Shown here piece by piece: positions 27,937 to 36,245 of a DNA stretch of 64,000 bases. The number at the start of each line of letters is the position of its first letter. The first letter of the stretch is position 1. The stretch spans positions 62,001-126,000 of the forward strand of contig CALUHI010000010.1 in NCBI GenBank assembly GCA_944320405.1. The letters run 5' to 3'. Made by a program: the position numbers and the translations under genes. The stretch comes from an uncultured Eggerthellaceae bacterium (GTDB lineage: Bacteria; Actinomycetota; Coriobacteriia; Coriobacteriales; Eggerthellaceae). The notes under the pieces are model-generated. The model did no database searches. It saw only the letters and a program-made list of their open reading frames with translations, and was not told the origin of the DNA.

Positions 27937-28893
27937 ATGACTGATAAAACCCACATTGCCCTCACGGTGCCTGCCTATGTGGACATGGCGCTTATCACGG
28001 GGCCAGGAGACAACCTCCTGCGCATCATTCAATCCGCCTTTCACGCGCGCGTCAATGTGCGCGGAGACATCATCTCGCTTGAAGGCGATCCAACCGAAGT
28101 GCAATCGCTTACGGTCTTGTTCTCCGATCTTATCAAGTTGGTTGAAGAGGGCGGAAAGCCTGATGCCGACTACATCCGTCATGCGTTGGAGCTTCTGCGT
28201 GCCGACGAGTATTCTCCGCAGGCGCTGCGCGAGGACATTTTGCTTACGTATCGCGGTCGCGCCGTCCGCCCGAAAACGGCTGGTCAGAAGCGCTATGTTG
28301 ATGCGATTCGCGCCAACACCATCACCTTTGGCGTAGGTCCTGCTGGCACCGGAAAGACCTACCTCGCCATGGCCATGGCGGTCGCGGCGCTCAAGCGCAA
28401 AGAGGTCGGTCGCATCATTCTTACGCGCCCTGTTGTGGAGGCAGGAGAGAACCTGGGCTTTCTGCCGGGAACCCTTGAAGAGAAGATCGACCCGTACATC
28501 CGCCCGCTTTACGACGCGTTGTTCGACATGACCGACATGGAGCGCGCACGCGACCTTATCGAAGACGGCGTCATCGAGATTGCGCCCCTTGCCTTCATGC
28601 GCGGACGCACGCTCAACGACAGCTTCATCATCTTGGACGAAGCGCAAAACACCACGCCTGAGCAGATGAAGATGTTCCTTACGCGACTGGGGTTTGGCTC
28701 GAAGATGGTTGTCACAGGTGACGCCACCCAGGCCGACCTTCCCGGCGGGAAATCGGGCTTCGTCGCGGTTAGGCGCATCTTGGAAGGCATTGACGACATC
28801 GCATTCTGCGATTTTACCGGTGCCGATGTTGTGAGGCACTCGCTGGTTGCTGCCATCGTGGCGGCTTACGACCGTGCGGAAGGAAAGGTTTGA
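27937..28893 (+). CDS. phoH: PhoH-like ATPase
   Basis: Cytosolic P-loop ATPase of the PhoH/YbeZ family, linked to ribosome and RNA metabolism through its constant neighbour ybeY. The 318-residue protein has an N-terminal KH-like region (LLRIIQSAFHARVNVRGD), Walker A GPAGTGKT at 134-141 and Walker B FIILDEAQN near 230. Start ATG 27937 has no Shine-Dalgarno but a -10 element just upstream. It overlaps ybeY by one base; phoH-ybeY-dgkA-era is a widely conserved block. Confidence 0.94.
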   Translation: MTDKTHIALTVPAYVDMALITGPGDNLLRIIQSAFHARVNVRGDIISLEGDPTEVQSLTVLFSDLIKLVEEGGKPDADYIRHALELLRADEYSPQALREDILLTYRGRAVRPKTAGQKRYVDAIRANTITFGVGPAGTGKTYLAMAMAVAALKRKEVGRIILTRPVVEAGENLGFLPGTLEEKIDPYIRPLYDALFDMTDMERARDLIEDGVIEIAPLAFMRGRTLNDSFIILDEAQNTTPEQMKMFLTRLGFGSKMVVTGDATQADLPGGKSGFVAVRRILEGIDDIAFCDFTGADVVRHSLVAAIVAAYDRAEGKV

Positions 28894-29420
28894 TGCTCAT
28901 GGAGGTTCTCATTGACATCCAGCATGGCGCTGAAACCGTCCAACACGTTCCGGTTGAAGAGCTTGCAAACTTTGTTTTAAAGCAAGAAGGCGCTCCCGAC
29001 ATTTCGGAGGTGTCCATTTCGTTTATAAATGACGATGAAATGGCACGTCTGAACGCCGAGTTCCGCGGCAAGGAAGGCCCGACAGATGTGCTTTCGTTCG
29101 AGTGCGACGGTGACGACGAGGATTTCGACCTCGATTTTGCCGTATTGCAAGGACTCGTCTACGAGCTTGGCGACATCATCGTCGCTCCTGACGTTGCGCT
29201 GCGCCAAAGCGTCGAATTTGGCCATTCGGTCGAGGCTGAGGTGAGCTTGCTTCTCGTCCATGGGCTTTTGCACTTGATGGGTTACGACCATATCGAAGAC
29301 GACGAGGCCGAGGAGATGGAGGCGCGTGAGCGCGAGCTTTTGGGGCTTTGGGTAGATGCCGGCCATGAGGAAGTTCGTGGGGTTCGCGACGACACTATCC
29401 GCGTTCGCGGCGAGCATTAA
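28893..29420 (+). CDS. ybeY: Endoribonuclease YbeY (16S rRNA maturation)
   Basis: Zinc-dependent single-strand endoribonuclease for 16S rRNA 3' end processing and ribosome quality control. The 175-residue product has the metal motif HGLLHLMGYDH with His123, His127 and His133, and FRGKEGPTDVLSF earlier. The ATG overlaps the phoH stop (TGATG) and AGGAAAGG lies within the end of phoH. The acidic tail (EDDEAEEMEARERE) is typical. Confidence 0.94.
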   Translation: MLMEVLIDIQHGAETVQHVPVEELANFVLKQEGAPDISEVSISFINDDEMARLNAEFRGKEGPTDVLSFECDGDDEDFDLDFAVLQGLVYELGDIIVAPDVALRQSVEFGHSVEAEVSLLLVHGLLHLMGYDHIEDDEAEEMEARERELLGLWVDAGHEEVRGVRDDTIRVRGEH

Positions 29421-29435
29421 CCCTGGAGTCAGCCT

Positions 29436-29891
29436 ATGTCGCCTGAGCAAAACAACGCACCTGATTCGGAGAAATTCGTCCGCCACGCCGACGACGCGCG
29501 CGCTGGCTCTTCTGGTCGCTTTCCTTTGGGGAAGGCGTTTTCTTGTGCTTGGCAAGGCATCTCTTATGCGTTCTCCTCGCAGCGCAACTTGAAGATCCAC
29601 CTGTGCTTCGCCATTGCGGCGGTGATTCTCGGATTCGTTTTGGGCATCAGCGAAGCAGGTTGGCTTGCTGTCGTTGTGTGCATTGCGTTGGTGATGACGC
29701 TCGAGATCGTCAATACCGCCATTGAGTCGGTTGTGGATCTTGTGTCTCCCGAATGGCATATTCTCGCAAAACGCGCAAAGGACTGCGCTGCGGGAGCGGT
29801 CTATCTTGCCGCGTTCGCCTCCATTGTGGTAGCCTGCATCGTCTTTCTTCCGCGCCTTCTGGCGATCGCATCCGTGGTGTTCGCCATTTGA
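29436..29891 (+). CDS. dgkA: Diacylglycerol kinase / undecaprenol kinase family protein
   Basis: Small integral-membrane lipid kinase. The 151-residue protein has an amphipathic N-terminal part (FSCAWQGISYAFSSQRNLKIH), three transmembrane helices, and the catalytic/metal motif EIVNTAIESVVDLVS at 90-104, in which Glu90 and Glu97 match conserved family residues. Gram-positive members often act on undecaprenol rather than diacylglycerol; the substrate is inferred from context. It lies between ybeY and era. Confidence 0.9.
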   Translation: MSPEQNNAPDSEKFVRHADDARAGSSGRFPLGKAFSCAWQGISYAFSSQRNLKIHLCFAIAAVILGFVLGISEAGWLAVVVCIALVMTLEIVNTAIESVVDLVSPEWHILAKRAKDCAAGAVYLAAFASIVVACIVFLPRLLAIASVVFAI

Positions 29892-29906
29892 TGAAAGGGT
29901 TCTAGC

Positions 29907-30863
29907 ATGGATCTTGACGCTTTTTTCGCTGAGCATCCTATGGGTGGCACTGGCCCTGTTATGCAAGAGGGGTTCCGGTCCGGTTTCCTTACGTTGGTGG
30001 GGCGCCCTAATGCCGGCAAATCGACTCTTTTGAATGCCATCATGGGCAAAAAGATCGCCATTACGTCGAATACCGCGCAGACCACTCGCCACCGTTTTCG
30101 TGCTGTTCTGACGCGCGAAGACTGTCAGTTGATCATCGTCGACACGCCGGGTCTTCACAAACCTCAAGACGTACTTGGCGAAGAGCTCAACACGTCTGCC
30201 CTCAAGGCGTTGGCAGATGTTGACGTTGTTGCGATGCTGATCGATGCCTCTAAGCCCGTTGGCACTGGCGATGAATGGGTTGCCAGGCAGGTTGCCAATG
30301 CGAAGGCGAAAAAGATTCTCGTGCTTTCCAAAAGCGACAAAGTGGACGACGCGCAGCTTGCCGCGCAGCGGGACGCCGCGTGGGAGCTTGCCGACTGGGA
30401 CGGCATGGCTGTTCTGTCTGCGCAAACGGGCGAGGGCGTTCAGGAGTTCGTTGAAGCTGCTGTGTCCCTTATGCCCGAAGGCCCTGCATGGTTTCCTGCC
30501 GACATGAATACCGACCAGCCGATTGAGGTTATCGTTGCAGAGTTCATCCGCGAGAAAATTCTTCGCTCCTTCAGCGACGAGGTGCCTCACGCTATCGGTG
30601 TAGCGGTTGAGGAAATGTCCTATCACAAGAAGAACGATCTGCACCGCATTTACGCGATTATCTATGTCGAGCGCGACAGCCAGAAGGGCATCATTATCGG
30701 CAAAGGCGGCTCGGCCATCAAGCGCATCGGCTCAGAGGCGCGCGTTGATCTGGAGCAGCTTCTTGGCTCTCGCGTGTACCTGGACCTCAAGGTGAAGGTA
30801 CGCAAGAACTGGCGTCGCGACGCCACGCAGATTCGTCGTTTCGGGTACGGCGAGGGTGCTTAG
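29907..30863 (+). CDS. era: GTPase Era
   Basis: Ribosome-assembly GTPase that binds the 3' end of 16S rRNA. The 318-residue protein has G1 GRPNAGKST at 32-40, G3 DTPGLHKPQ, G4 SKSDK and a C-terminal KH domain with IIIGKGGSAIKRIG. The extra 24 residues before the G domain (starting MDLDAFFAEHPMGG) may be genuine, since AAAGGG precedes ATG 29907; MQEGFRSGF at residue 19 is an alternative start closer to the family norm. Confidence 0.95.
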   Translation: MDLDAFFAEHPMGGTGPVMQEGFRSGFLTLVGRPNAGKSTLLNAIMGKKIAITSNTAQTTRHRFRAVLTREDCQLIIVDTPGLHKPQDVLGEELNTSALKALADVDVVAMLIDASKPVGTGDEWVARQVANAKAKKILVLSKSDKVDDAQLAAQRDAAWELADWDGMAVLSAQTGEGVQEFVEAAVSLMPEGPAWFPADMNTDQPIEVIVAEFIREKILRSFSDEVPHAIGVAVEEMSYHKKNDLHRIYAIIYVERDSQKGIIIGKGGSAIKRIGSEARVDLEQLLGSRVYLDLKVKVRKNWRRDATQIRRFGYGEGA

Positions 30864-31010
30864 GCGCGCTGCTTCACGGCTGCTCTGTGCCACCGCCGAT
30901 GCGTTTTGTGCGGTATTTGTACAAATGCCCAGCTAACGGGCTACATAGGGATGATTTTCCAGGTTGTTCGGATACAATACGCACGTTATAGCAAGATTCG
31001 AGGAGCCTAG

Positions 31011-32504
31011 ATGATCTGCCCGAAATGCAATGCCGAAAACCGAGATGGCGCGAAGTTCTGCAATGAATGCGGCACGCGTCTGTCCGATTCTGAACACGAG
31101 CAGGATGCCCCTTCCGTTCAGGATGAGCCTTCCGATGCTTCAGAGGACTTGCATGATTCTGACATTGAATCGCAGAACACCGGCGTACTCCATCTTCCCG
31201 AAATCTCGCTTGATGCTCCAGGCCAACCTTCCGATGAAACTGAAGTAATTGAAGGTGCTGAAACCCCTGATGAAGAAACATCAGGCGAATCGGATGACAT
31301 GGATTTCGACTTCGATCCTATCGATACCGATGACGCGCATTCCGATGCGGTTTCTGAGTCCGAAGAGGACGCCTCTGCAGATGAGGCTGCAGAAACGCGC
31401 CGGCTCGATCTGTCGGGTTTTGACGAGTATGCTCCTGCGGGTACGTACTCCATTCCTTCCGCTTCTTGGCGGGATGGCGGAACCATGAAAATGCCTCGTA
31501 TCGAAGAGGACGCATCCGTCTCTGAGCAGAAAAGCTTCCGCGCTCCTGACAAAAAGAAGAAAGGGCGCAAAGGGGTTAAGATTGCCCTTATCGCCGTTCT
31601 TGTTGCTGCCGCTTGTGCTGGCATTGCGGCGCTCGTTACCTACCAGATGGAGCTTTGGGGAGGAAAAATCGTTCCCGACGTTGTCGGAATGACCCAGGCT
31701 GATGCCACCAATACACTTGAGTCCAAGGGCTTTACCGTGCGTGCAACCCAGGTGAAGTCGGACGAAACAGAAGGTGTCGTCCTTTTGATGGATCCGGGCA
31801 GTAATTCCCGCTTGGAAGAAGGCAAAGAAGTCGTCATCCATGTTGCAACTGCGCGCATTATCCCTGAAGTTCTCGGCGTTCAAAGAGCAGATGCTGAAGC
31901 CGCAATGCAGACGGAAGGCTTCAACAATGTGACGTATACCACACAGCGATCGGATGAGGCTGAAGGATCGGTTCTTTCCGTCGACCCTGCTCCGGGTGAG
32001 AAAGCGCGTGCCAACACAGCTATTACGGTCGTCGTCGCAGAGCCCTTCACCGTTCCGGCCATCGCCGGCATGACGCAAAAAGATGCAAAGGCGGCCTTGG
32101 AGGAGGCTGGGTACACGTCGCGCATCGATTACGTGTACAACGAGGAAGTGGCAGAAGGCACGGTGCTCGGGTCTGATCCGGGTGAAGGGGAGAAGGTTCC
32201 CAGCGGTTCCGAGATCGGCATCCAGGTGGCGCTGTCACGTGCAACGGAGCTCGTCAACTGCACCTATGACATCTTCTCTGAAGGCAACACCGTGGTGATT
32301 GATGGCGTCAACTACACCGTTGACTCGTGCGATGACGTTTCCTACGAAGGTGATGACACCACATCTTACAGTATCACGGCAACCCCGTTCACGTACTTCT
32401 TGGGCGTGTACCTGCCCCTTGATGCAAGAACCGTTACTGGTACCATCACGTGGACTTCTGGCAACGACATCTCTTCGGGTTCGCCTTCCATCTCACTTGG
32501 TTAA
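31011..32504 (+). CDS. Zinc-ribbon membrane protein with three PASTA domains
   Basis: The 497-residue protein starts with a zinc ribbon (Cys3, Cys6, Cys17, Cys20), followed by a very acidic, probably disordered stretch of about 150 residues, one transmembrane helix at about 187-210, then three PASTA repeats (about 220-281, 282-346, 347-410), each opening with a P-(D/E/A)-V/I-x-G pattern, and a C-terminal beta-rich domain. PASTA domains usually bind peptidoglycan or muropeptides outside the cell and are found on Ser/Thr kinases and PBPs. Here no kinase or transpeptidase domain is fused. CGAGGAG precedes the ATG and TACAAT (30973-30978) is a plausible -10. A wall-sensing role is inferred. Confidence 0.85.
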   Translation: MICPKCNAENRDGAKFCNECGTRLSDSEHEQDAPSVQDEPSDASEDLHDSDIESQNTGVLHLPEISLDAPGQPSDETEVIEGAETPDEETSGESDDMDFDFDPIDTDDAHSDAVSESEEDASADEAAETRRLDLSGFDEYAPAGTYSIPSASWRDGGTMKMPRIEEDASVSEQKSFRAPDKKKKGRKGVKIALIAVLVAAACAGIAALVTYQMELWGGKIVPDVVGMTQADATNTLESKGFTVRATQVKSDETEGVVLLMDPGSNSRLEEGKEVVIHVATARIIPEVLGVQRADAEAAMQTEGFNNVTYTTQRSDEAEGSVLSVDPAPGEKARANTAITVVVAEPFTVPAIAGMTQKDAKAALEEAGYTSRIDYVYNEEVAEGTVLGSDPGEGEKVPSGSEIGIQVALSRATELVNCTYDIFSEGNTVVIDGVNYTVDSCDDVSYEGDDTTSYSITATPFTYFLGVYLPLDARTVTGTITWTSGNDISSGSPSISLG

Positions 32505-32507
32505 GCG

Positions 32508-33281
32508 ATGGCGGGTCCGTCCCACAACCACCGCGTCATCGTTCTGCGCAAGATCAAGCTTGGTGAAAGCGACCTTATCCTCACCATGCTTTCAAGCGAC
32601 GGCTCGCAGTTGCGCGCGGTCGCCAAGGGCGCGCGCAAACCGCAGAGCCCGTTTTCCGCGCGGCTGGAGCTCTATTCGGTTGCTGATGTTCTGATAGCTT
32701 CGGGGCGCTCGCTCGGCATCATCCAGGAAGCGCGGGCCGTCAGCGCCAATGCTGCTCTGCACGCAAGCCTCGAGCTTTCGGCTTGCGCCGCACCGGTTGC
32801 CGAACTGCTGTGGCGCGTCTCGCAAGAGGGGCTTCCCGTCCTGCGTTTGTTCGACTGCACGCAAGCTGCGTTTGAAACGCTTGGGAGGGTCGCACCTGAA
32901 GATGGTCCGCGCATTTGCGCCGCTGCGCTTATTAAGATCCTTGCCTTTTGCGGGTTCCGTCCTTCTTTGACGTATTGCGTCTCGTGCGGAACCCCCATCG
33001 ATGCACCGTTCAACGGAGAAGGGGATGTCAGTTTCTCTGCAACCGAAGGAGGCGTGGTGTGTCAGCGCTGCCGCGCTCATGTCGAATCGGTTCGCGTTCC
33101 TTGGTCCGCCGTTCGAACTGCTGATGTGCTTCTTCGGTCAACCTTTTCTGATATCGTTGCTTCGCCCCTTGACCAGCGTACCGTATTCGCTGTTTTGCAG
33201 TTGGAGCACCAATGGATCCGCGAGCACATTTCCTGTTCGATGAAATCCTTGTTGTTTCTGTTCTCATGCGGGCTTTTCTAA
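32508..33281 (+). CDS. recO: DNA repair protein RecO
   Basis: Loads RecA onto gaps with RecF and RecR. The 257-residue protein has the N-terminal OB domain (RVIVLRKIKLGESDLILTML), a helical domain and a zinc site: CVSC at 157-160 and CQRC at 185-188. It begins 3 bases after the PASTA gene, so it is probably co-transcribed, while its usual neighbour era lies two genes upstream. Confidence 0.93.
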   Translation: MAGPSHNHRVIVLRKIKLGESDLILTMLSSDGSQLRAVAKGARKPQSPFSARLELYSVADVLIASGRSLGIIQEARAVSANAALHASLELSACAAPVAELLWRVSQEGLPVLRLFDCTQAAFETLGRVAPEDGPRICAAALIKILAFCGFRPSLTYCVSCGTPIDAPFNGEGDVSFSATEGGVVCQRCRAHVESVRVPWSAVRTADVLLRSTFSDIVASPLDQRTVFAVLQLEHQWIREHISCSMKSLLFLFSCGLF

Positions 33282-33323
33282 CGCTCAATTGTGCTGATCA
33301 TGTGGCGCAACGGCCTTTTCTCC

Positions 33324-33352
33324 TTGAGCGCTGCCTTCCGTTTCCGTAGAAT
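33324..33352 (+). promoter_or_regulatory. Predicted sigma-70 promoter of rpsO
   Basis: TTGAGC (33324-33329) and TAGAAT (33347-33352) are exactly 17 bases apart. The transcript would have a leader of about 130 nt before rpsO. Confidence 0.7.
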
Positions 33353-33438
33353 GATCGGGCTGTGCGAAAGTACGGCCGCTTGCCGCTTGGTTTCCATGCT
33401 CCACCGCTTGGCCACCCAGAGGTAAGGTAACGGAAAGC

Positions 33439-33472
33439 GCGGCGAACGCCGCAAGGAAGACGCCTTGGCGTC
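33439..33472 (+). promoter_or_regulatory. Twin hairpins in the rpsO leader, candidate S15 autoregulatory RNA
   Basis: GCGGCG/CGCCGC (33439-33444, 33447-33452) and GACGCC/GGCGTC (33459-33464, 33467-33472) form two short perfect stems just upstream of the AAAGGTGGG ribosome-binding site. S15 proteins in several phyla repress their own mRNA by binding leader structures; several unrelated RNA folds are known. Assignment here is inference from position. Confidence 0.45.
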
Positions 33473-33487
33473 GAGAAAGGTGGGAAC

Positions 33488-33775
33488 ATGCCCAGCAAAC
33501 TCAGCATCACGAAGGAGCGCACTGCAGAGCTCGTCAAGGAGTTCGGTGCAAACGAGCAGGATTGCGGCAACGCCAACGTGCAGGTAGCCATCATGTCCGA
33601 GCGCATCCGCAACCTCACTGAGCACCTGAAGTCGCACCCGAAGGATCATCACACCCGTCGTGGTCTGATGCAGCTCATCGGCAAGCGCCGCAGCATGCTG
33701 AAGTACATCAAGAACCGCGACATCGAGGAGTATCGCTCGCTCATCAAGAAGCTCGGTATCCGCGACAACATCTAG
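33488..33775 (+). CDS. rpsO: Ribosomal protein S15
   Basis: Early-binding small-subunit protein contacting 16S helices 20-22. The 95-residue product shows the family pattern: TGxxEVQ-like GNANVQVAIMSERI near residue 28, LTEHLKSHPKDHHTRRGLM and IGKRRSMLKYIKNRD. AAAGGTGGG precedes the ATG. It has its own promoter and precedes pnp, the conserved rpsO-pnp pair. Confidence 0.97.
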   Translation: MPSKLSITKERTAELVKEFGANEQDCGNANVQVAIMSERIRNLTEHLKSHPKDHHTRRGLMQLIGKRRSMLKYIKNRDIEEYRSLIKKLGIRDNI

Positions 33776-33782
33776 GCATGAA

Positions 33783-33842
33783 GGAAGCCCGCGTCATGCG
33801 GGCTTCCGTACGTCATGCGGGTCTGAGACTTGCGTGACGTAC
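33783..33842 (+). terminator. Hairpins between rpsO and pnp
   Basis: GGAAGCCCGC (33783-33792) and GCGGGCTTCC (33798-33807) form a perfect 10-bp stem 8 bases after rpsO but with no T-tract. A second inverted repeat, GTACGTCA (33808-33815) and TGACGTAC (33835-33842), follows directly. The first may protect the rpsO 3' end; the second could be a leader structure for pnp. Confidence 0.55.
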
Positions 33843-33980
33843 GATGGCGTTTTACGCCACAGCAAGCGGTCGAGGGCGCAAGGGCGCGCTCGCTCGCGAC
33901 AGCGCGAAACGTGAGTACCCGCTGTCGAAGAAGCTCGCGGCAATAGGGCGCGCGAGGAGAAGAGAAAGAAAGAAACGAAC

Positions 33981-36191
33981 ATGGAAAAAATCGTCGAGTC
34001 GTTCGAGCTGTACGGCAAGCAGTATCGCCTTGAGACGGGCGAGCTGGCCAAGCAGGCAACCGGCGCCGTCCTGGTCAGCCAGGGTGACACCACCGTCTTG
34101 GTGACCGCCGTCATCTCCAAGGAGGAAAAGGACTACGACTTCTTCCCCCTGACCGTCGACTTCATCGAGAAGATGTATGCCGTCGGCCGCATCCCCGGCG
34201 GCTACCTGAAGCGCGAGGCGCGTCCTTCCGAGAAGGGCACCCTTACCGCCCGCATGATCGACCGACCCATCCGCCCCGGCTTTGCCGATGGCTTCAAGCG
34301 CGAGGTGCATGTGGTTGCCACTACGTTTGTGGCCGACCAGGTCAACCAGCCCGACGTCATCTGCGTCATGGGCGCCTCTGCCGCCCTCATGCTGGGCGCT
34401 GCGCCGTTTGACGGCCCCTGCGCCTGCGTTCGCATCGGCCGCGACATCGAGACGGGCGAGTTCATCGTCAACCCGACGTTCGAGGAAGAGCAGCGCTCCG
34501 ATCTCGAGCTGACCATTGCAGGCACCGCTGATTACATCTCCATGGTTGAGGCGGGCGCTCATGAGATCTCCGAAGAGGACATGGTCAAGGCCATCGCTTT
34601 CGGCCAGGAGGCCATCGCCGAGTTCTGCAAGGCCCAGCAGCGCTTCCTCGACCGTTGCGACATCCAGCCGCGCGAATGGCCTGTGCATGTTGCCGATCCG
34701 TCTATCGACGAGCGCGTGAGCCCCTTCTACGACGAGATGTCCGCCGCGCTGAAGGACGCCGACAAGCTGTCCCGTATGGCGAAGGTCGAGGAGCTCAAGC
34801 AGCGCATCACGCAGGAACAGTTCTCCGACGAGGAGCGCGCCGCGTGGAAGGGTGACATTGCTGCTGCTTGCAAGGCGCTTGAGAAGAAGGCCATGCGCGC
34901 CATGGTCATCCAGACCGGTGAGCGTGCCGACGGCCGCCGTTCCGACGAGATCCGTCCGCTGCACATCGTTCCGGGCTACCTGCCCCGCGTTCACGGCTCC
35001 GGCCTGTTCCAGCGTGGCCAGACCCAGGTCATGAGCATTGTCACGCTTGGCATGCTCAATGAGTGGCAGCGCCTTGACACCATCGATCCTGCCGAGGGCA
35101 AGCGCTACATCCACCACTACAACTTCCCGCCGTACTGCACTGGCGAGGTTGGCCGCATGGGTGCTCCCAAGCGCCGCGAGCTTGGTCATGGCGCTCTTGC
35201 CGAGCGTGCGCTGCTGCCCGTGATCCCCAGTGAAGATGAGTTCCCTTACACCATTCGCGTGGTTTCCGAGGTTCTCGAGTCCAACGGCTCTTCTTCCATG
35301 GCTTCCACGTGCGGTTCCACGCTGGCACTGATGGATGCCGGTGTGCCCATCAAGCGTCCGGTTTCCGGTATCGCCATGGGTCTTATCAAGGAAGGCGACG
35401 ACGTCGTCATTTTGTCCGACATCCAGGGTATCGAGGATTTCCTGGGCGACATGGACTTCAAGGTGTGCGGCACCACTGAGGGCATCACCGCCCTTCAGAT
35501 GGACAACAAGGCAAAGGGCCTGTCTGTCGAGATCCTGGCTCGTGCGCTCAAGCAGGCGCATGAGGGCCGCATGTTCATCTTGAACGCCATGCTGGCCGAG
35601 ATCGAGGCGCCGCGCGAGCAGCTGCGCGATACGGCTCCCCGCATTGAAACCATCCACATCCCCGTGGACAAGATCCGCGAGGTCATCGGCAGCGGCGGCA
35701 AGGTTGTCCGCGGCATCCAGGAAGAGACGGGCGCCAGCATCGACATCCAGGAGGACGGCACCATCCACATCGCTGCCGTCGAGGGCCCTGCGGGTGAGGC
35801 TGCCAAGCGCATCATTCTGGGCATCGTCAAGGAGCCCGAGGTGGGCGAGGAGTTCGAGGGTGAAGTCGTTGGCATCAAGGACTTTGGCGCCTTCGTCAAG
35901 CTGACCCCCAGCAAGGACGGCCTGCTGCACATCAGCCGCGTGGCCAACGGCCGCGTTGGCAAGGTCGAGGATGTGCTGAACCTGGGCGATGTCGTCAAGG
36001 TGAAGGTCCTCGAGGTCGATCCGCACACGGGCAAGATCTCGCTTGACCGCCTGGACAAGCCGGAGGCTCCTGCAGGTTCCGATGAGGGCGGCCATGAACG
36101 CCGCGAGCGTCGCGAACGCAACGGCAACGGCCATGGTGACAACCATCCCGGCCGTTCGAACAGAACGCCGCGACGCAGGCACCAGTCTTAG
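33981..36191 (+). CDS. pnp: Polynucleotide phosphorylase
   Basis: 3'-to-5' phosphorolytic exoribonuclease and RNA-degradosome component. The 736-residue protein has two RNase PH domains joined by a helical linker (catalytic segment SNGSSSMASTCGSTLALMDA near residue 435), a KH domain (EVIGSGGKVVRGIQEETGA near 564) and an S1 domain (GIKDFGAFVKLTPSKDGLLH near 630). A basic, Arg/His/Asn-rich tail of about 35 residues follows. ATG 33981 has only a purine-rich stretch upstream. With RNase J and RNase Y also encoded here, the window carries the core RNA-decay enzymes. Confidence 0.97.
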   Translation: MEKIVESFELYGKQYRLETGELAKQATGAVLVSQGDTTVLVTAVISKEEKDYDFFPLTVDFIEKMYAVGRIPGGYLKREARPSEKGTLTARMIDRPIRPGFADGFKREVHVVATTFVADQVNQPDVICVMGASAALMLGAAPFDGPCACVRIGRDIETGEFIVNPTFEEEQRSDLELTIAGTADYISMVEAGAHEISEEDMVKAIAFGQEAIAEFCKAQQRFLDRCDIQPREWPVHVADPSIDERVSPFYDEMSAALKDADKLSRMAKVEELKQRITQEQFSDEERAAWKGDIAAACKALEKKAMRAMVIQTGERADGRRSDEIRPLHIVPGYLPRVHGSGLFQRGQTQVMSIVTLGMLNEWQRLDTIDPAEGKRYIHHYNFPPYCTGEVGRMGAPKRRELGHGALAERALLPVIPSEDEFPYTIRVVSEVLESNGSSSMASTCGSTLALMDAGVPIKRPVSGIAMGLIKEGDDVVILSDIQGIEDFLGDMDFKVCGTTEGITALQMDNKAKGLSVEILARALKQAHEGRMFILNAMLAEIEAPREQLRDTAPRIETIHIPVDKIREVIGSGGKVVRGIQEETGASIDIQEDGTIHIAAVEGPAGEAAKRIILGIVKEPEVGEEFEGEVVGIKDFGAFVKLTPSKDGLLHISRVANGRVGKVEDVLNLGDVVKVKVLEVDPHTGKISLDRLDKPEAPAGSDEGGHERRERRERNGNGHGDNHPGRSNRTPRRRHQS

Positions 36192-36199
36192 TTAAAATG

Positions 36200-36232
36200 A
36201 ACAGCGGCCAGCAAGGCCGCTGTTCTTCTTTT
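36200..36232 (+). terminator. Strong terminator between pnp and dapB
   Basis: AACAGCGGCC (36200-36209) and GGCCGCTGTT (36215-36224) form a perfect 10-bp stem, 5-nt loop, followed by CTTCTTTT. It starts 9 bases after pnp and its T-tract ends only 13 bases before the dapB ATG, leaving no room for a separate promoter between them. Confidence 0.85.
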
Positions 36233-36245
36233 GAAAGGAAAACCT

